Below the pieces are notes generated by a model. The model was not told where the DNA came from, ran no database searches, and saw only the letters and a program-made list of their open reading frames with translations. From the NCBI GenBank assembly GCA_035654775.1, contig DASRWB010000043.1, positions 1 through 50,781 of the forward strand: DNA of 50,781 nt, written 5' to 3'. Position 1 is the stretch's first letter; every line of letters starts with the position of its first letter. This stretch comes from HKST-UBA85 sp035654775. GTDB lineage: Bacteria > Bacteroidota > Bacteroidia > Flavobacteriales > Flavobacteriaceae. This document shows, piece by piece, positions 35,308 to 43,564 of the stretch. The translations under genes were made by a program, and so were the position numbers.

Positions 35308-35508
35308 ATCAATAGGTTACGTAATGTTAAGTTTATTGTTGTTCTATTAATAATAATTTAATATTTAGGTTACAATTCCTTTTGTTTTATTAAAGATATT
35401 TGTCTTGTCTTAAGACATAAATAGTAATTTCATATAATCTATTAGTTTTTGTCGACTATATTATCATGAATTCTATGGCTGCTTTTGGCCAAAGCAGCCT
35501 TTTTTTGT
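35308..35508 (+). ncRNA. Candidate phosphate-regulated small RNA upstream of the porin gene
   Basis: The stretch between the 35248-35302 promoter and a strong terminator holds no reading frame beyond a few codons. Two segments, 35443-35454 and 35466-35478, are complementary to 35568-35579 and 35577-35589, which together make up nearly the whole 5' leader of the porin mRNA. A perfect 12-base palindrome TGTCTTAAGACA lies at 35406-35417, and a second -7-like box GATATTTG at 35395-35402 could start a shorter RNA. Function as an RNA regulator of the porin is inference. Confidence 0.45.
35477..35507 (+). terminator. Intrinsic terminator ending the candidate small RNA
   Basis: GGCTGCTTT (35477-35485) and AAAGCAGCC (35491-35499), five-base loop, followed by eight T. 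No protein gene on the plus strand ends upstream of it, which is the main reason to suspect a non-coding transcript. Confidence 0.88.
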
Positions 35509-35531
35509 TTACCTTTAATTTAATATAGAGG

Positions 35532-35564
35532 AAACATTAACTTAACATTAAAGTTTGTTCTTTG
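35532..35564 (+). promoter_or_regulatory. Pho-box-like promoter of the porin gene
   Basis: Units AAACATTAACT (35532) and TAACATTAAAG (35543) share ACATTAA at an 11-base period. The -7-like box GTTCTTTG (35557-35564) begins 25 bases after the start of the first unit and 14 after the second. Predicted start of transcription is near 35570, giving a leader of about 24 bases. Confidence 0.6.
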
Positions 35565-35593
35565 CACCGACAAAAACTATAGAATTCATCCCT

Positions 35594-36796
35594 ATGAAAT
35601 TTAAGGCTGCCGTAATATTATTATTACTGACTTCTTATTTTACCCTAAGCGCTCAAGACATCTCTACTTCAAAATTTGGTAACGGTATTTTAAATATTAT
35701 TGACAAAGACAGCACATGGTCCATGAAAATTGGTGCCAGAATGCAATTTTTAGGTTTAGCCACCTGGGAAAATACCAATGGCAATTTACATACCGATCAA
35801 ACCAACTTTTTACTTAGACGTTCTCGATTAAAATTTGACGGATTTGCTTTTACTCCAAAACTCACTTATAAAATTGAACTTGGCTTGTCAAACAGAGATA
35901 TGTCCGGTGCTTCCATATACACAAGCAATACACCCAGATTTGTATACGATGCGGTAATGAAATGGAATTTTCATGAAAATTTTGTGCTTTGGTTTGGTCA
36001 AACTAAACTTCCCGGTAACAGAGAACGTGTAATCTCTTCGGGAGATATGCAATTTGTTGATCGTTCAATTTTAAATGCAAATTTCAATATTGACCGCGAT
36101 GTAGGTATTCAGTTAAGGCATCATTTTAACCTTAGCAACTCCTTTGTAGTTAGAGAAATTATAGCAATATCTCAAGGTGAAGGACGAAATGTAACCACAG
36201 GAAACCTTGGTGGATTTCAGTATACAGGACGTGTGGAAGTTTTACCTTTCGGAACATTTCAAAGCAAAGGAGATTATGTGGGCAGTTCAATAGAAAGACC
36301 GGAAAAATCTAAGCTTTCCGTTGGGCTAACTTACGATTTTAACAACGATGCTGTGAAAACAAGGAGTAATCTAGGAAAATATATGCTAACAAGTACCGGT
36401 TTTCACAAAACAAATATTACTACTCTATTTATTGATGCCATGTATAAGTGCAAAGGGTTTTCGTTTATGGGCGAATATGCCAAAAGAGATGCTGATAAAC
36501 CCATAGCCACTGAAGAAGATGGCACACCTACCGGCGATATAGTATACGTAGGGCAAGCTTTAAACTTACAAGCCGGCTATCTGTTTGCCAATAACTGGGA
36601 ACTCTCCGGGCGATATTCAAATGTAAATCCCGAAGAGAATATTACCGGAACACAACCCATTAACCAATATACATTAGGCGTTTCAAAATACATTGTAGGA
36701 CATAAGCTAAAAGTTCAAACTGACATTTCATATACTGATATACAGCAGCTTAACAACTCAGTAACTTACAGATTGCAATTCGACGTTCATTTTTAA
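35594..36796 (+). CDS. Porin of the OprO/OprP phosphate-selective family
   Basis: A 400-residue outer-membrane barrel. I chose ATG 35594, which gives a normal signal peptide (MKFKAAVILLLLTSYFTLSAQ); the in-frame TTG at 35555 would overlap the -7 box. The body shows alternating strands and family features (MKIGARMQFLGLATWEN; LLRRSRLKFDGFAF; WFGQTKLPGNRERV) and ends in Phe (LQFDVHF). OprO/OprP porins pass phosphate or polyphosphate. The neighbouring PiT transporter and pho-box-like promoter support a phosphate role here. Confidence 0.88.
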   Translation: MKFKAAVILLLLTSYFTLSAQDISTSKFGNGILNIIDKDSTWSMKIGARMQFLGLATWENTNGNLHTDQTNFLLRRSRLKFDGFAFTPKLTYKIELGLSNRDMSGASIYTSNTPRFVYDAVMKWNFHENFVLWFGQTKLPGNRERVISSGDMQFVDRSILNANFNIDRDVGIQLRHHFNLSNSFVVREIIAISQGEGRNVTTGNLGGFQYTGRVEVLPFGTFQSKGDYVGSSIERPEKSKLSVGLTYDFNNDAVKTRSNLGKYMLTSTGFHKTNITTLFIDAMYKCKGFSFMGEYAKRDADKPIATEEDGTPTGDIVYVGQALNLQAGYLFANNWELSGRYSNVNPEENITGTQPINQYTLGVSKYIVGHKLKVQTDISYTDIQQLNNSVTYRLQFDVHF

Positions 36797-36799
36797 ATA

Positions 36800-36843
36800 T
36801 AACATTTAGGTAACATTTTAATTAAAAACTCATAAGATATTTG
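36800..36843 (+). promoter_or_regulatory. Pho-box-like promoter of the PiT gene
   Basis: Two adjacent 11-base units TAACATTTAGG (36800) and TAACATTTTAA (36811), then the -7-like box GATATTTG (36836-36843), 25 bases after the start of the second unit. A leader of about 20 bases precedes the ATG. Confidence 0.65.
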
Positions 36844-36868
36844 CAAACTCTAATCAGATACTAATTTT

Positions 36869-39190
36869 ATGGAAAATATATATTTGTTTATGATTATCGC
36901 CTTAGCTATTCTCGCCATTGCGGACTTGGTAGTTGGGGTAAGTAACGATGCTGTAAACTTTTTAAACTCCGCTATTGGTTCTAAAGCTATTTCTTTCAAA
37001 ACCATAATGATTGTTGCCAGTTTAGGAATTGCCATTGGCGCCGTATTTTCCAGTGGAATGATGGAAGTAGCCCGAAGTGGTATCTTTAATCCTTCGGAAT
37101 TTATGTTTGATGAAATCATGATTATTTTCATGGCTGTTATGATTACAGACATCTTATTGTTAGATTTTTTCAACACCGTAGGAATGCCAACTTCTACAAC
37201 GGTTTCTATTGTTTTTGAACTACTTGGTGCTTCTGTAGCCATTGCCTTAATCAAAATTGGGCATGATGGTGGAAATTTTGTAGACGTGTTAAACTACATA
37301 AACACTTCAAAGGCTACCGAGATTATTCTGGGTATTCTTCTTTCTGTTGCGATAGCTTTTTCTGTTGGTGCACTTGTGCAGTGGGTTACAAGGCTTTTGT
37401 TGTCGTTTAATTTTGAGCGAAAAGCCAAATGGGTTGGCGCTGTTTTTGGAGGTATAGCACTAGCCGGAATTACCTATTTTATTTTCTTAAAAGGAATTAA
37501 AGGAACCACATTTGCAAATCAGGAATACGATTTCATTGGCGGCTTAAAGATAAAAGATTTTCTGGAGCAACAAGTACTGGCTATTGTGGGTATAAGCTTT
37601 GTTATATGGTCTTTATTGTCATTCTTATTAGTTACATTTTTTAGAAAAAACATTTACAAAATAATCATTGCCGTTGGCACCTTTGCCTTAGCCCTTGCCT
37701 TTGCCGGTAACGATTTGGTAAACTTTATTGGCGTTCCTATAGCTGCCTGGCAATCGTATACTGCATGGGATGGTTCCGGGATAGTAGCCACTGAATTCAG
37801 TATGGATTTTCTTGCAGATAAAGTCCCAACACCTACCCTATTACTGGTTATTTCAGGACTGGTTATGGTAGTTACTTTATGGTTTTCTAAAAAAGCTCGA
37901 AATGTAACGGAAACCGAAATTAACCTCTCTCGAGAAGGCGACGGAAAAGAACGTTTTCAACCAAATTATCTCTCGAGAGGTTTTGTGCGCTTTGCCATGT
38001 TAACCTCTCAAATGTCTGCCTACGTTTTGCCGCAATCATGGCAAAATAAAATTGAAAAACAATTCGAAAAACCCGTTATAACCTTGTCAAAATCCAAAGT
38101 ACACGAATTGCCGGCTTTTGATATGGTAAGAGCTGCCGTAAACCTTATGGTAGCTGCTGTATTGATTTCTATAGCAACTTCCATGAAGTTACCACTATCA
38201 ACCACCTATGTTACTTTTATGGTAGCCATGGGTACTTCTTTGGCCGACAGAGCTTGGGGTTCAGAGAGTGCCGTTTACAGGGTTGCCGGTGTTTTGAATG
38301 TTATAGGCGGATGGTTTTTTACGGCAATTATCGCTTTTGTGGCAGCAGCAACAATTGCCTATTTTATTAACTGGAACGTACAAGTTATGGTTCCTATTTT
38401 GCTTTTAATTGCTGCCTTTCTGCTGGTTAGAAATTACATTTCACATAAAAAGAAAAATTCTGCTACACGTGCTGAAGATAGTCTGACTCGAGCTGAAAGT
38501 AGTTCAATTCAAGGTGTAATTCACGAGAGTGCAGATACTATTGCTCATGTTGTTAAGCGCGGAAATAAAATCTATACCAATGCCATAAATGGTTTGGCTA
38601 AACAAGATTTAACACTACTTAAAAAGAACAAAAAGCAGGTAGTTAAACTCTCTGAAGAAATTGATGAGCTAAGAGACCATATTTTCTATTTTATCAAAAA
38701 CCTGGATGAATCCAGTGTTGGTGCCAGTAGTTTTTATATAAATATTTTGGGCTATCTTCAAGACATTACACAATCGCTGGAATATATTACCAAAGTAAGT
38801 CATAAACACATTAATAACAATCACAAAAAACTAAAATTCAGTCAAATTAAAGAGCTGAAAGAAGTGGATGAACGTTTTGAACGATTGTTTAACAATACCC
38901 GAAATGCATTTGAATCTCGTTCTTTTGAAGAAATTGGAATTATTTTAGGCAGGAAAAAAGAAATTATATCCTTGGTTACTGATAAGATTAAAAAACAAGT
39001 AGAACGCACCCGAAGCGAAGAATCGAGTCCGAAAAACACTACGCTATACTTTAGTGTTTTATTAGAAACTAAAGATTTACTGGCAGCTATTATGAACTTG
39101 CTTGAAGAATACTACAGTGCACATGACAGTTCTGTAAAACCGGCTAAAATCAACCCTACTTCAACAGACAAAAATGATTCCGCTTCCTAA
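36869..39190 (+). CDS. Inorganic phosphate transporter (PiT family) fused to a PhoU-like domain
   Basis: A 773-residue protein. The membrane part (about 1-530) has the two inverted PiT signature repeats: VSNDAVNFLNSAIGS near the N-terminus and AGNDLVNFIGVPIA around residue 280. The C-terminal 230 residues are soluble, helical and highly charged (NKKQVVKLSEEIDELRDHIFYFI) like PhoU/DUF47 proteins, which in many bacteria are encoded as a separate pit accessory. It is a low-affinity cation-coupled phosphate importer in the inner membrane, with the fused domain as probable regulator. Last gene of the phosphate region, followed by a terminator. Confidence 0.94.
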   Translation: MENIYLFMIIALAILAIADLVVGVSNDAVNFLNSAIGSKAISFKTIMIVASLGIAIGAVFSSGMMEVARSGIFNPSEFMFDEIMIIFMAVMITDILLLDFFNTVGMPTSTTVSIVFELLGASVAIALIKIGHDGGNFVDVLNYINTSKATEIILGILLSVAIAFSVGALVQWVTRLLLSFNFERKAKWVGAVFGGIALAGITYFIFLKGIKGTTFANQEYDFIGGLKIKDFLEQQVLAIVGISFVIWSLLSFLLVTFFRKNIYKIIIAVGTFALALAFAGNDLVNFIGVPIAAWQSYTAWDGSGIVATEFSMDFLADKVPTPTLLLVISGLVMVVTLWFSKKARNVTETEINLSREGDGKERFQPNYLSRGFVRFAMLTSQMSAYVLPQSWQNKIEKQFEKPVITLSKSKVHELPAFDMVRAAVNLMVAAVLISIATSMKLPLSTTYVTFMVAMGTSLADRAWGSESAVYRVAGVLNVIGGWFFTAIIAFVAAATIAYFINWNVQVMVPILLLIAAFLLVRNYISHKKKNSATRAEDSLTRAESSSIQGVIHESADTIAHVVKRGNKIYTNAINGLAKQDLTLLKKNKKQVVKLSEEIDELRDHIFYFIKNLDESSVGASSFYINILGYLQDITQSLEYITKVSHKHINNNHKKLKFSQIKELKEVDERFERLFNNTRNAFESRSFEEIGIILGRKKEIISLVTDKIKKQVERTRSEESSPKNTTLYFSVLLETKDLLAAIMNLLEEYYSAHDSSVKPAKINPTSTDKNDSAS

Positions 39191-39210
39191 TTTTTAATTT
39201 ATTCGAAAAA

Positions 39211-39237
39211 AAAAGCATCCTTTTTCAGGATGCTTTT
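39211..39237. terminator. Bidirectional terminator between the PiT gene and nrdA
   Basis: AAAAGCATCCT (39211-39221) with AGGATGCTTTT (39227-39237), five-base loop, A-run before and T-run after. It ends the PiT gene on plus and nrdA on minus. Confidence 0.9.
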
Positions 39238-39265
39238 TTTATTAACACTCAATAATAACTCCCTG

Positions 39266-41737
39266 TTAAGAACCACACATCAAGCAATCGTCTCCTTCGG
39301 CTTCTTTTGCCTGAGCAATTAACGCTTTCATCTCTTCAGGTGTTAGTGGTTTTACTTCTTCCGAAGTTGTAGTTTTATTGGTAAAAGTTGCGGCCGCTTT
39401 AGCTGCTACTTGTTTTTGTTTGGCAAGCGGGTTGACTTCTGCTTCTGTAGCTTCAGGTTGAGCCGTTTTATTATTGTCTAAAGTAAACTTAATGGCATCA
39501 ACTGCACTTTTGGTTCGCAGGTAGTACATCCCTGTTTTTAATCCGCTTTTCCAGGCATAAAAATGCATTGAGGTAAGTTTTGCCATAGTAGCACCTTCCA
39601 AGAACAGGTTTAGCGATTGTGATTGATCTATAAAATAGCCTCGTTGTCTGGACATATCAATAATATCGCGCATACTTAGTTCCCAAACAGTTTTGTAAAG
39701 TTCTTTAATGTTTTTAGGAATAACGTCAATATTTTGTATGGAACCATTGGCTCTCATAATTTCTTGTTTCAAACTTTCGTTCCACAAGCCTAATTCTACT
39801 AAATCTTCTAAAAGGTGTTTATTCACTACAATAAATTCTCCTGAAAGTACACGTCTAGTGTAAATATTGGAAGTATAGGGTTCAAAACATTCATTGTTTC
39901 CCAATATTTGTGAGGTACTTGCTGTTGGCATAGGTGCAACCAATAATGAATTGCGAACGCCATGTTTTTTTACCTCTTTACGTAGCTTTTTCCAATCCCA
40001 GTTTCCACTTAAATCTTCATCTTGTAATCCCCATAGATTATACTGAAACAGGCCTTCGCTTATAGGCGAGCCTTTGTACGTTTTGTAAGGACCTTCTTTT
40101 TTGGCTTCTTCCATAGATGCAGTTACCGCAGCAAAATACAAGGTTTCGAAAATATCTTGATTTAATTTTTTGGCTTCTTCACTGGTAAAAGGCATTCTGA
40201 GTTTAATAAAGGTATCTGCTAAGCCCTGAACACCCAACCCTATAGGTCTGTGACGGAAATTTGAATTTTCTGCTTCTTTAACTGGATAATAATTTCTATC
40301 TATTACTTTGTTAAGGTTTTTAGTTACTCTTTTGGTTATTCTGAAAAGTTCTTTATGGTCAAACTCTCCATTTTTCACAAACATGGGTAAGGCTATTGAA
40401 GCTAAGTTACACACCGCTATTTCGTCCGGTGAAGTATACTCTAAAATTTCTGTACACAGGTTGGAACTTTTTATGGTTCCGAGATTTTTTTGATTGGACT
40501 TTCGGTTTGCGGCATCCTTATAAAGCATGTAAGGTGTACCTGTTTCTATTTGAGATTCTAATATCTTCTCCCATAGATCTCTAGCTTTAATGGTTTTTCT
40601 TCCTTTTCCTTCCTTTTCATATTGGGTATACAGCGTTTCAAATGCTTCACTATGTGTTTCCGGTAAACCGGGACATTCATTGGGACACATCAAAGTCCAC
40701 TGACCATCTTCTTGCACGCGTTTCATGAACAAATCAGGGACCCACATGGCATAAAAAAGATCACGAGCTCGCATTTCTTCCTTTCCGTGATTTTTCTTTA
40801 AGTCGAGAAAATCAAAAACATCGGCATGCCAGGGTTCTAAGTAAATAGCAAAACTGCCTTTTCGTTTTCCTCCGCCTTGATCTACATATCTTGCCGTGTC
40901 GTTAAATACCCTTAGCATTGGAACTATACCGTTGCTGGTTCCGTTGGTTCCTGCTATATAACTGCCTGTGGCCCGAACATTATGAATAGACAAACCTATG
41001 CCACCGGCTGATTGTGATATTTTTGCTGTGTGCTTTAACGTATCGTATATGCCGTCAATACTGTCGCCTTTCATGGTTAGCAAAAAGCAGGAAGACATTT
41101 GGGGTTTTGGCGTACCCGAATTGAATAGTGTTGGGGTAGCATGGGTAAAATATTTTTTTGACATCAGCTCATAGGTTTCAATTACGGCATCCATATCGTT
41201 TAAATGAATTCCTACGGACACTCTCATGAGCATGTGCTGTGGACGTTCTGCGATTACACCATTCAGCTTTAGTAAATAGGAACGTTCCAGGGTTTTAAAC
41301 CCGAAATAATCATATCCAAAATCGCGATTGTAGATAATTGTAGAATCTAAAATTTCTTTGTTGTCCATGATTACCTGATAGACATCATCTGCGATAAGCG
41401 GTGCTTTTTTACCTGTTCTTGGGTTTATGTAGGTATACAGGTCTGTCATTACCTCACTAAAGGTTTTTTTGGTGTTTTTATGTAGGTTAGAGACAGAAAT
41501 ACGAGCCGCCAACTTGGCGTAATCAGGATGGGCTGTAGTCATCGTTGCAGCAATTTCAGCGGCAAGATTGTCTAATTCACTAGTGGTTACTCCATCGTAT
41601 AGTCCTTCTATTACGCGCATAGCTACTTTTACAGGATCTACAAGCTCATTTAATCCGTAACACAGCTTTCTTACTCTAGCTGTGATTTTGTCGAACATCA
41701 TAGGTTCTTTGCGTCCGTCTCTTTTTACTACATACAT
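39266..41737 (-). CDS. nrdA: Ribonucleoside-diphosphate reductase, class Ia large subunit
   Basis: Catalytic subunit of 823 residues reducing ribonucleoside diphosphates to deoxy forms. N-terminal ATP-cone (KRDGRKEPMMFDKITARVRKL), active-site loop NLCTEIL with the catalytic Asn, Cys and Glu, a conserved Cys in MSSCFLLTM, radical-transfer tyrosines near the C-terminus (MYYLRTK), and the C-terminal redox pair CLMCGS. About 80 residues before the end are a low-complexity Ala/Lys/Glu linker. The overall type is close to the eukaryotic enzyme. Follows nrdB by 168 bases, a larger gap than usual. Confidence 0.98.
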   Translation of the reverse strand: MYVVKRDGRKEPMMFDKITARVRKLCYGLNELVDPVKVAMRVIEGLYDGVTTSELDNLAAEIAATMTTAHPDYAKLAARISVSNLHKNTKKTFSEVMTDLYTYINPRTGKKAPLIADDVYQVIMDNKEILDSTIIYNRDFGYDYFGFKTLERSYLLKLNGVIAERPQHMLMRVSVGIHLNDMDAVIETYELMSKKYFTHATPTLFNSGTPKPQMSSCFLLTMKGDSIDGIYDTLKHTAKISQSAGGIGLSIHNVRATGSYIAGTNGTSNGIVPMLRVFNDTARYVDQGGGKRKGSFAIYLEPWHADVFDFLDLKKNHGKEEMRARDLFYAMWVPDLFMKRVQEDGQWTLMCPNECPGLPETHSEAFETLYTQYEKEGKGRKTIKARDLWEKILESQIETGTPYMLYKDAANRKSNQKNLGTIKSSNLCTEILEYTSPDEIAVCNLASIALPMFVKNGEFDHKELFRITKRVTKNLNKVIDRNYYPVKEAENSNFRHRPIGLGVQGLADTFIKLRMPFTSEEAKKLNQDIFETLYFAAVTASMEEAKKEGPYKTYKGSPISEGLFQYNLWGLQDEDLSGNWDWKKLRKEVKKHGVRNSLLVAPMPTASTSQILGNNECFEPYTSNIYTRRVLSGEFIVVNKHLLEDLVELGLWNESLKQEIMRANGSIQNIDVIPKNIKELYKTVWELSMRDIIDMSRQRGYFIDQSQSLNLFLEGATMAKLTSMHFYAWKSGLKTGMYYLRTKSAVDAIKFTLDNNKTAQPEATEAEVNPLAKQKQVAAKAAATFTNKTTTSEEVKPLTPEEMKALIAQAKEAEGDDCLMCGS

Positions 41738-41905
41738 ATTAATTCGTTTTAGTGTTTCAGGATATTTCTTTTGAAAATTGGTTAGGGTTTCTTTCCCGGT
41801 ATACTGTTGAAAGTAAACTAGGCAACTTGTTGTTCTAAAAAATTTTAAAAATCAGGGTTCTGTGTACTAAAGAAACCCTTGTTGTTAGTTATGCTAAATG
41901 TTTCC

Positions 41906-42886
41906 TTAAAAATCAGCATCAAAACTGAACTTGTCTTTTTCCTCTTCTTTATTTAAAACGCCTGCTTTCTGGTACTCTGAAACTCGTTTTTCAAAGAAAT
42001 TTGTTTTTCCCTGCAGCGAAATCATATCCATAAAATCAAATGGGTTCGATGCATTGTACACCTTTTCACACTCCAGTTCTACCAATAATCTGTCGGTTAC
42101 AAATTCCAGGTACTGTGTCATTAGTTTTGCATTCATTCCAATGAGACTTACCGGCAAGGATTCTGTAATAAATTCGCGTTCAATATTTAAGGCATCTACT
42201 ATTATTTCTTTAATGCGTTCTTTTGGAACTTTGTTTACCAAATGGTTGTTATGTAAGTGAACGGCAAAGTCGCAATGTACACCTTCGTCTCTGGAGATTA
42301 ATTCATTAGAAAATGTCAATCCGGGCATAAGTCCTCTTTTTTTAAGCCAGAAAATAGAACAAAAAGCGCCGGAAAAAAAGATGCCTTCTACAGCTGCAAA
42401 AGCAATTAATCGTTCTGCAAAACTTGGTGATTCTATCCATTTTAGTGCCCAATCTGCTTTTTTCTTAATGGCAGGAAAGTTTTCAATGGCGTTAAACAGT
42501 GTGTCTTTTTCTTTTTCGTCTTTTACATAGGTATCGATAAGCAACGAATACGTTTCGCTGTGAATGTTTTCCATCATAATTTGAAACCCATAGAAAAACT
42601 TGGCTTCACTGTACTGCACTTCGTTGACAAAGTTTTCGGCTAAATTTTCATTCACTATTCCGTCACTGGCTGCAAAAAAAGCTAAAATGTGTTTTATAAA
42701 ATATTTTTCGTCTTCATTGAGTTTTGAATTCCAGTCGGCAAGATCCTGATGTAAGTCTATCTCTTCGGCGGTCCAAAAGCTGGCTTCAGATTTTTTATAC
42801 CATTCCCAAATATCGTGATGCTGTATTGGAAATATTACAAATCTGTCTTTGTTTTCTTGTAAAATGGGTTCAACTGCTTGCGTCAT
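41906..42886 (-). CDS. nrdB: Ribonucleoside-diphosphate reductase, class Ia small subunit
   Basis: Di-iron tyrosyl-radical subunit, 326 residues with the ATG at 42886 (MTQAVEPILQ). A longer frame up to 43039 exists, but its first 51 residues look non-coding and run through a -7-like box (AATATTTG on the minus strand) about 55 bases before this ATG. Iron ligands and radical Tyr are in WTAEEIDLHQD, NENLAENF and FYGFQIMMENIHSE, and the second Glu/His set is in ELISRDEGVHCDF. The C-terminus FSFDADF is the docking peptide for the large subunit and matches the eukaryotic type. Confidence 0.96.
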   Translation of the reverse strand: MTQAVEPILQENKDRFVIFPIQHHDIWEWYKKSEASFWTAEEIDLHQDLADWNSKLNEDEKYFIKHILAFFAASDGIVNENLAENFVNEVQYSEAKFFYGFQIMMENIHSETYSLLIDTYVKDEKEKDTLFNAIENFPAIKKKADWALKWIESPSFAERLIAFAAVEGIFFSGAFCSIFWLKKRGLMPGLTFSNELISRDEGVHCDFAVHLHNNHLVNKVPKERIKEIIVDALNIEREFITESLPVSLIGMNAKLMTQYLEFVTDRLLVELECEKVYNASNPFDFMDMISLQGKTNFFEKRVSEYQKAGVLNKEEEKDKFSFDADF

Positions 42887-43079
42887 TATTCGTGTGTTTT
42901 TTTTGAAAAAGTGAAATGAAATTTTGGTTTTGCTTGGGACTAACAAATATTCAAAATCACAAGGGAAAATGAAAGGTAAAACACTAAAGATTGTTAACAA
43001 GTTTTTAACAATGTTGTTTTTTACTAAAAATCTAATCAATAAATTCTATGTAAAATGTATCTTTCTGTATATCAACGTA

Positions 43080-43160
43080 TTGACTAAAGAAAAGAGACGT
43101 CTATTCAACACAGGTGAACCGTTGAAAAAGCCTGATGTGTCTACTTTAAAACGCGATTAA
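43080..43160 (+). CDS. Candidate 26-residue basic micropeptide
   Basis: TTG at 43080 opens a 26-codon frame, very rich in charged residues (TKEKRRLFNTGEPLKKPD in part) and unlike the A/T-rich translation upstream. TATCTTTC (43058-43065) is close to a -7 box, and a terminator follows the stop ten bases later. There is no family match and the TTG start is a guess, but a bounded transcript unit seems likely. Confidence 0.4.
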   Translation: MTKEKRRLFNTGEPLKKPDVSTLKRD

Positions 43161-43169
43161 AACGGATAA

Positions 43170-43196
43170 AAAAAGAAGGTGTTTCTCCTTCTTTTT
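43170..43196. terminator. Intrinsic terminator downstream of the micropeptide candidate
   Basis: AAAAAGAAGG (43170-43179) and CCTTCTTTTT (43187-43196) with a seven-base loop, A-run and T-run at the ends. Confidence 0.8.
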
Positions 43197-43290
43197 TTAC
43201 TAACTTAACCTTTTAAAATCAATTGTATTTGCCTGCAATATATAGTCCGGTTTTTTCTACAGAACAAGGCAGTATAGGCATTAATAAAAT

Positions 43291-43389
43291 TTAAAAAAGC
43301 CAGAAGTTACTCCGGCTTTTCACGATTAATAGCAATTAATTTCAAAGCATTTCAAGAAATGCAATAATTAATCTCTTTATAATAATAGC
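43291..43389 (-). ncRNA. Candidate structured small RNA of about 99 bases
   Basis: On the minus strand the -7-like CACCTTTG (43394-43401), four bases, then GCTATTATTA (43380-43389) as probable start, close to the start regions at 9359 and 9505. The body folds into nested hairpins: GCATTTC/GAAATGC (43347-43362) inside ATTAATT/AATTAAT (43335-43341 with 43366-43372). It ends in a ten-base-pair terminator (43295-43304 with 43311-43320) and six T. No reading frame was seen. The 400 bases between 43161 and 43565 otherwise hold only the LytTR operator at 43431. Confidence 0.5.
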
Positions 43390-43430
43390 ACTTCAAAGGT
43401 GAAATAATTTTTTCTAATTTTAAATTAAAA

Positions 43431-43466
43431 TGTATGGTTGGTAGTAAAAATTGTATAATTGGTAGT
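43431..43466 (+). promoter_or_regulatory. Direct repeat, probable LytTR operator
   Basis: TGTATGGTTGGTAGT (43431-43445) and TGTATAATTGGTAGT (43452-43466) differ at two positions and are 21 bases apart, two helical turns. LytTR regulators bind direct repeats at about this period. The site lies about 100 bases before the LytTR-type regulator gene, so autoregulation is likely. It could also affect the divergent candidate RNA. Confidence 0.65.
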
Positions 43467-43564
43467 TTTTTTGATTTTTCTCTTCACAAAAACCCCTTTT
43501 CCGGATGTTTTATTTATTTGATACTTACACAAAAGTAGTATATTAGACTTAAATTATTTTAATT

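Noticed and set aside
35443..35589. The complementary segments before the porin as an attenuator within one transcript
   Set aside because: The second segment directly precedes the terminator stem and its partner lies downstream of the terminator, so pairing could not form before termination. Action in trans fits better.
36850..37254. A 134-codon minus-strand frame over the start of the PiT gene
   Set aside because: Low-complexity translation rich in Ile, Met and Lys, opposite clear PiT signature sequence; it is an antisense shadow.
42995..43016. Two TAAC units at an 11-base distance upstream of nrdB, like the pho boxes
   Set aside because: No -7-like box lies 25 or 14 bases further on, only two units are present, and the genes have no phosphate link. 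It shows that a lone pair can arise by chance in A/T-rich sequence.
42924..43160. A 78-codon plus-strand frame opposite the 5' end of nrdB
   Set aside because: The first 52 codons look non-coding and run opposite the nrdB promoter region. Only the last 26 codons, after a -7-like box, are kept as a candidate.
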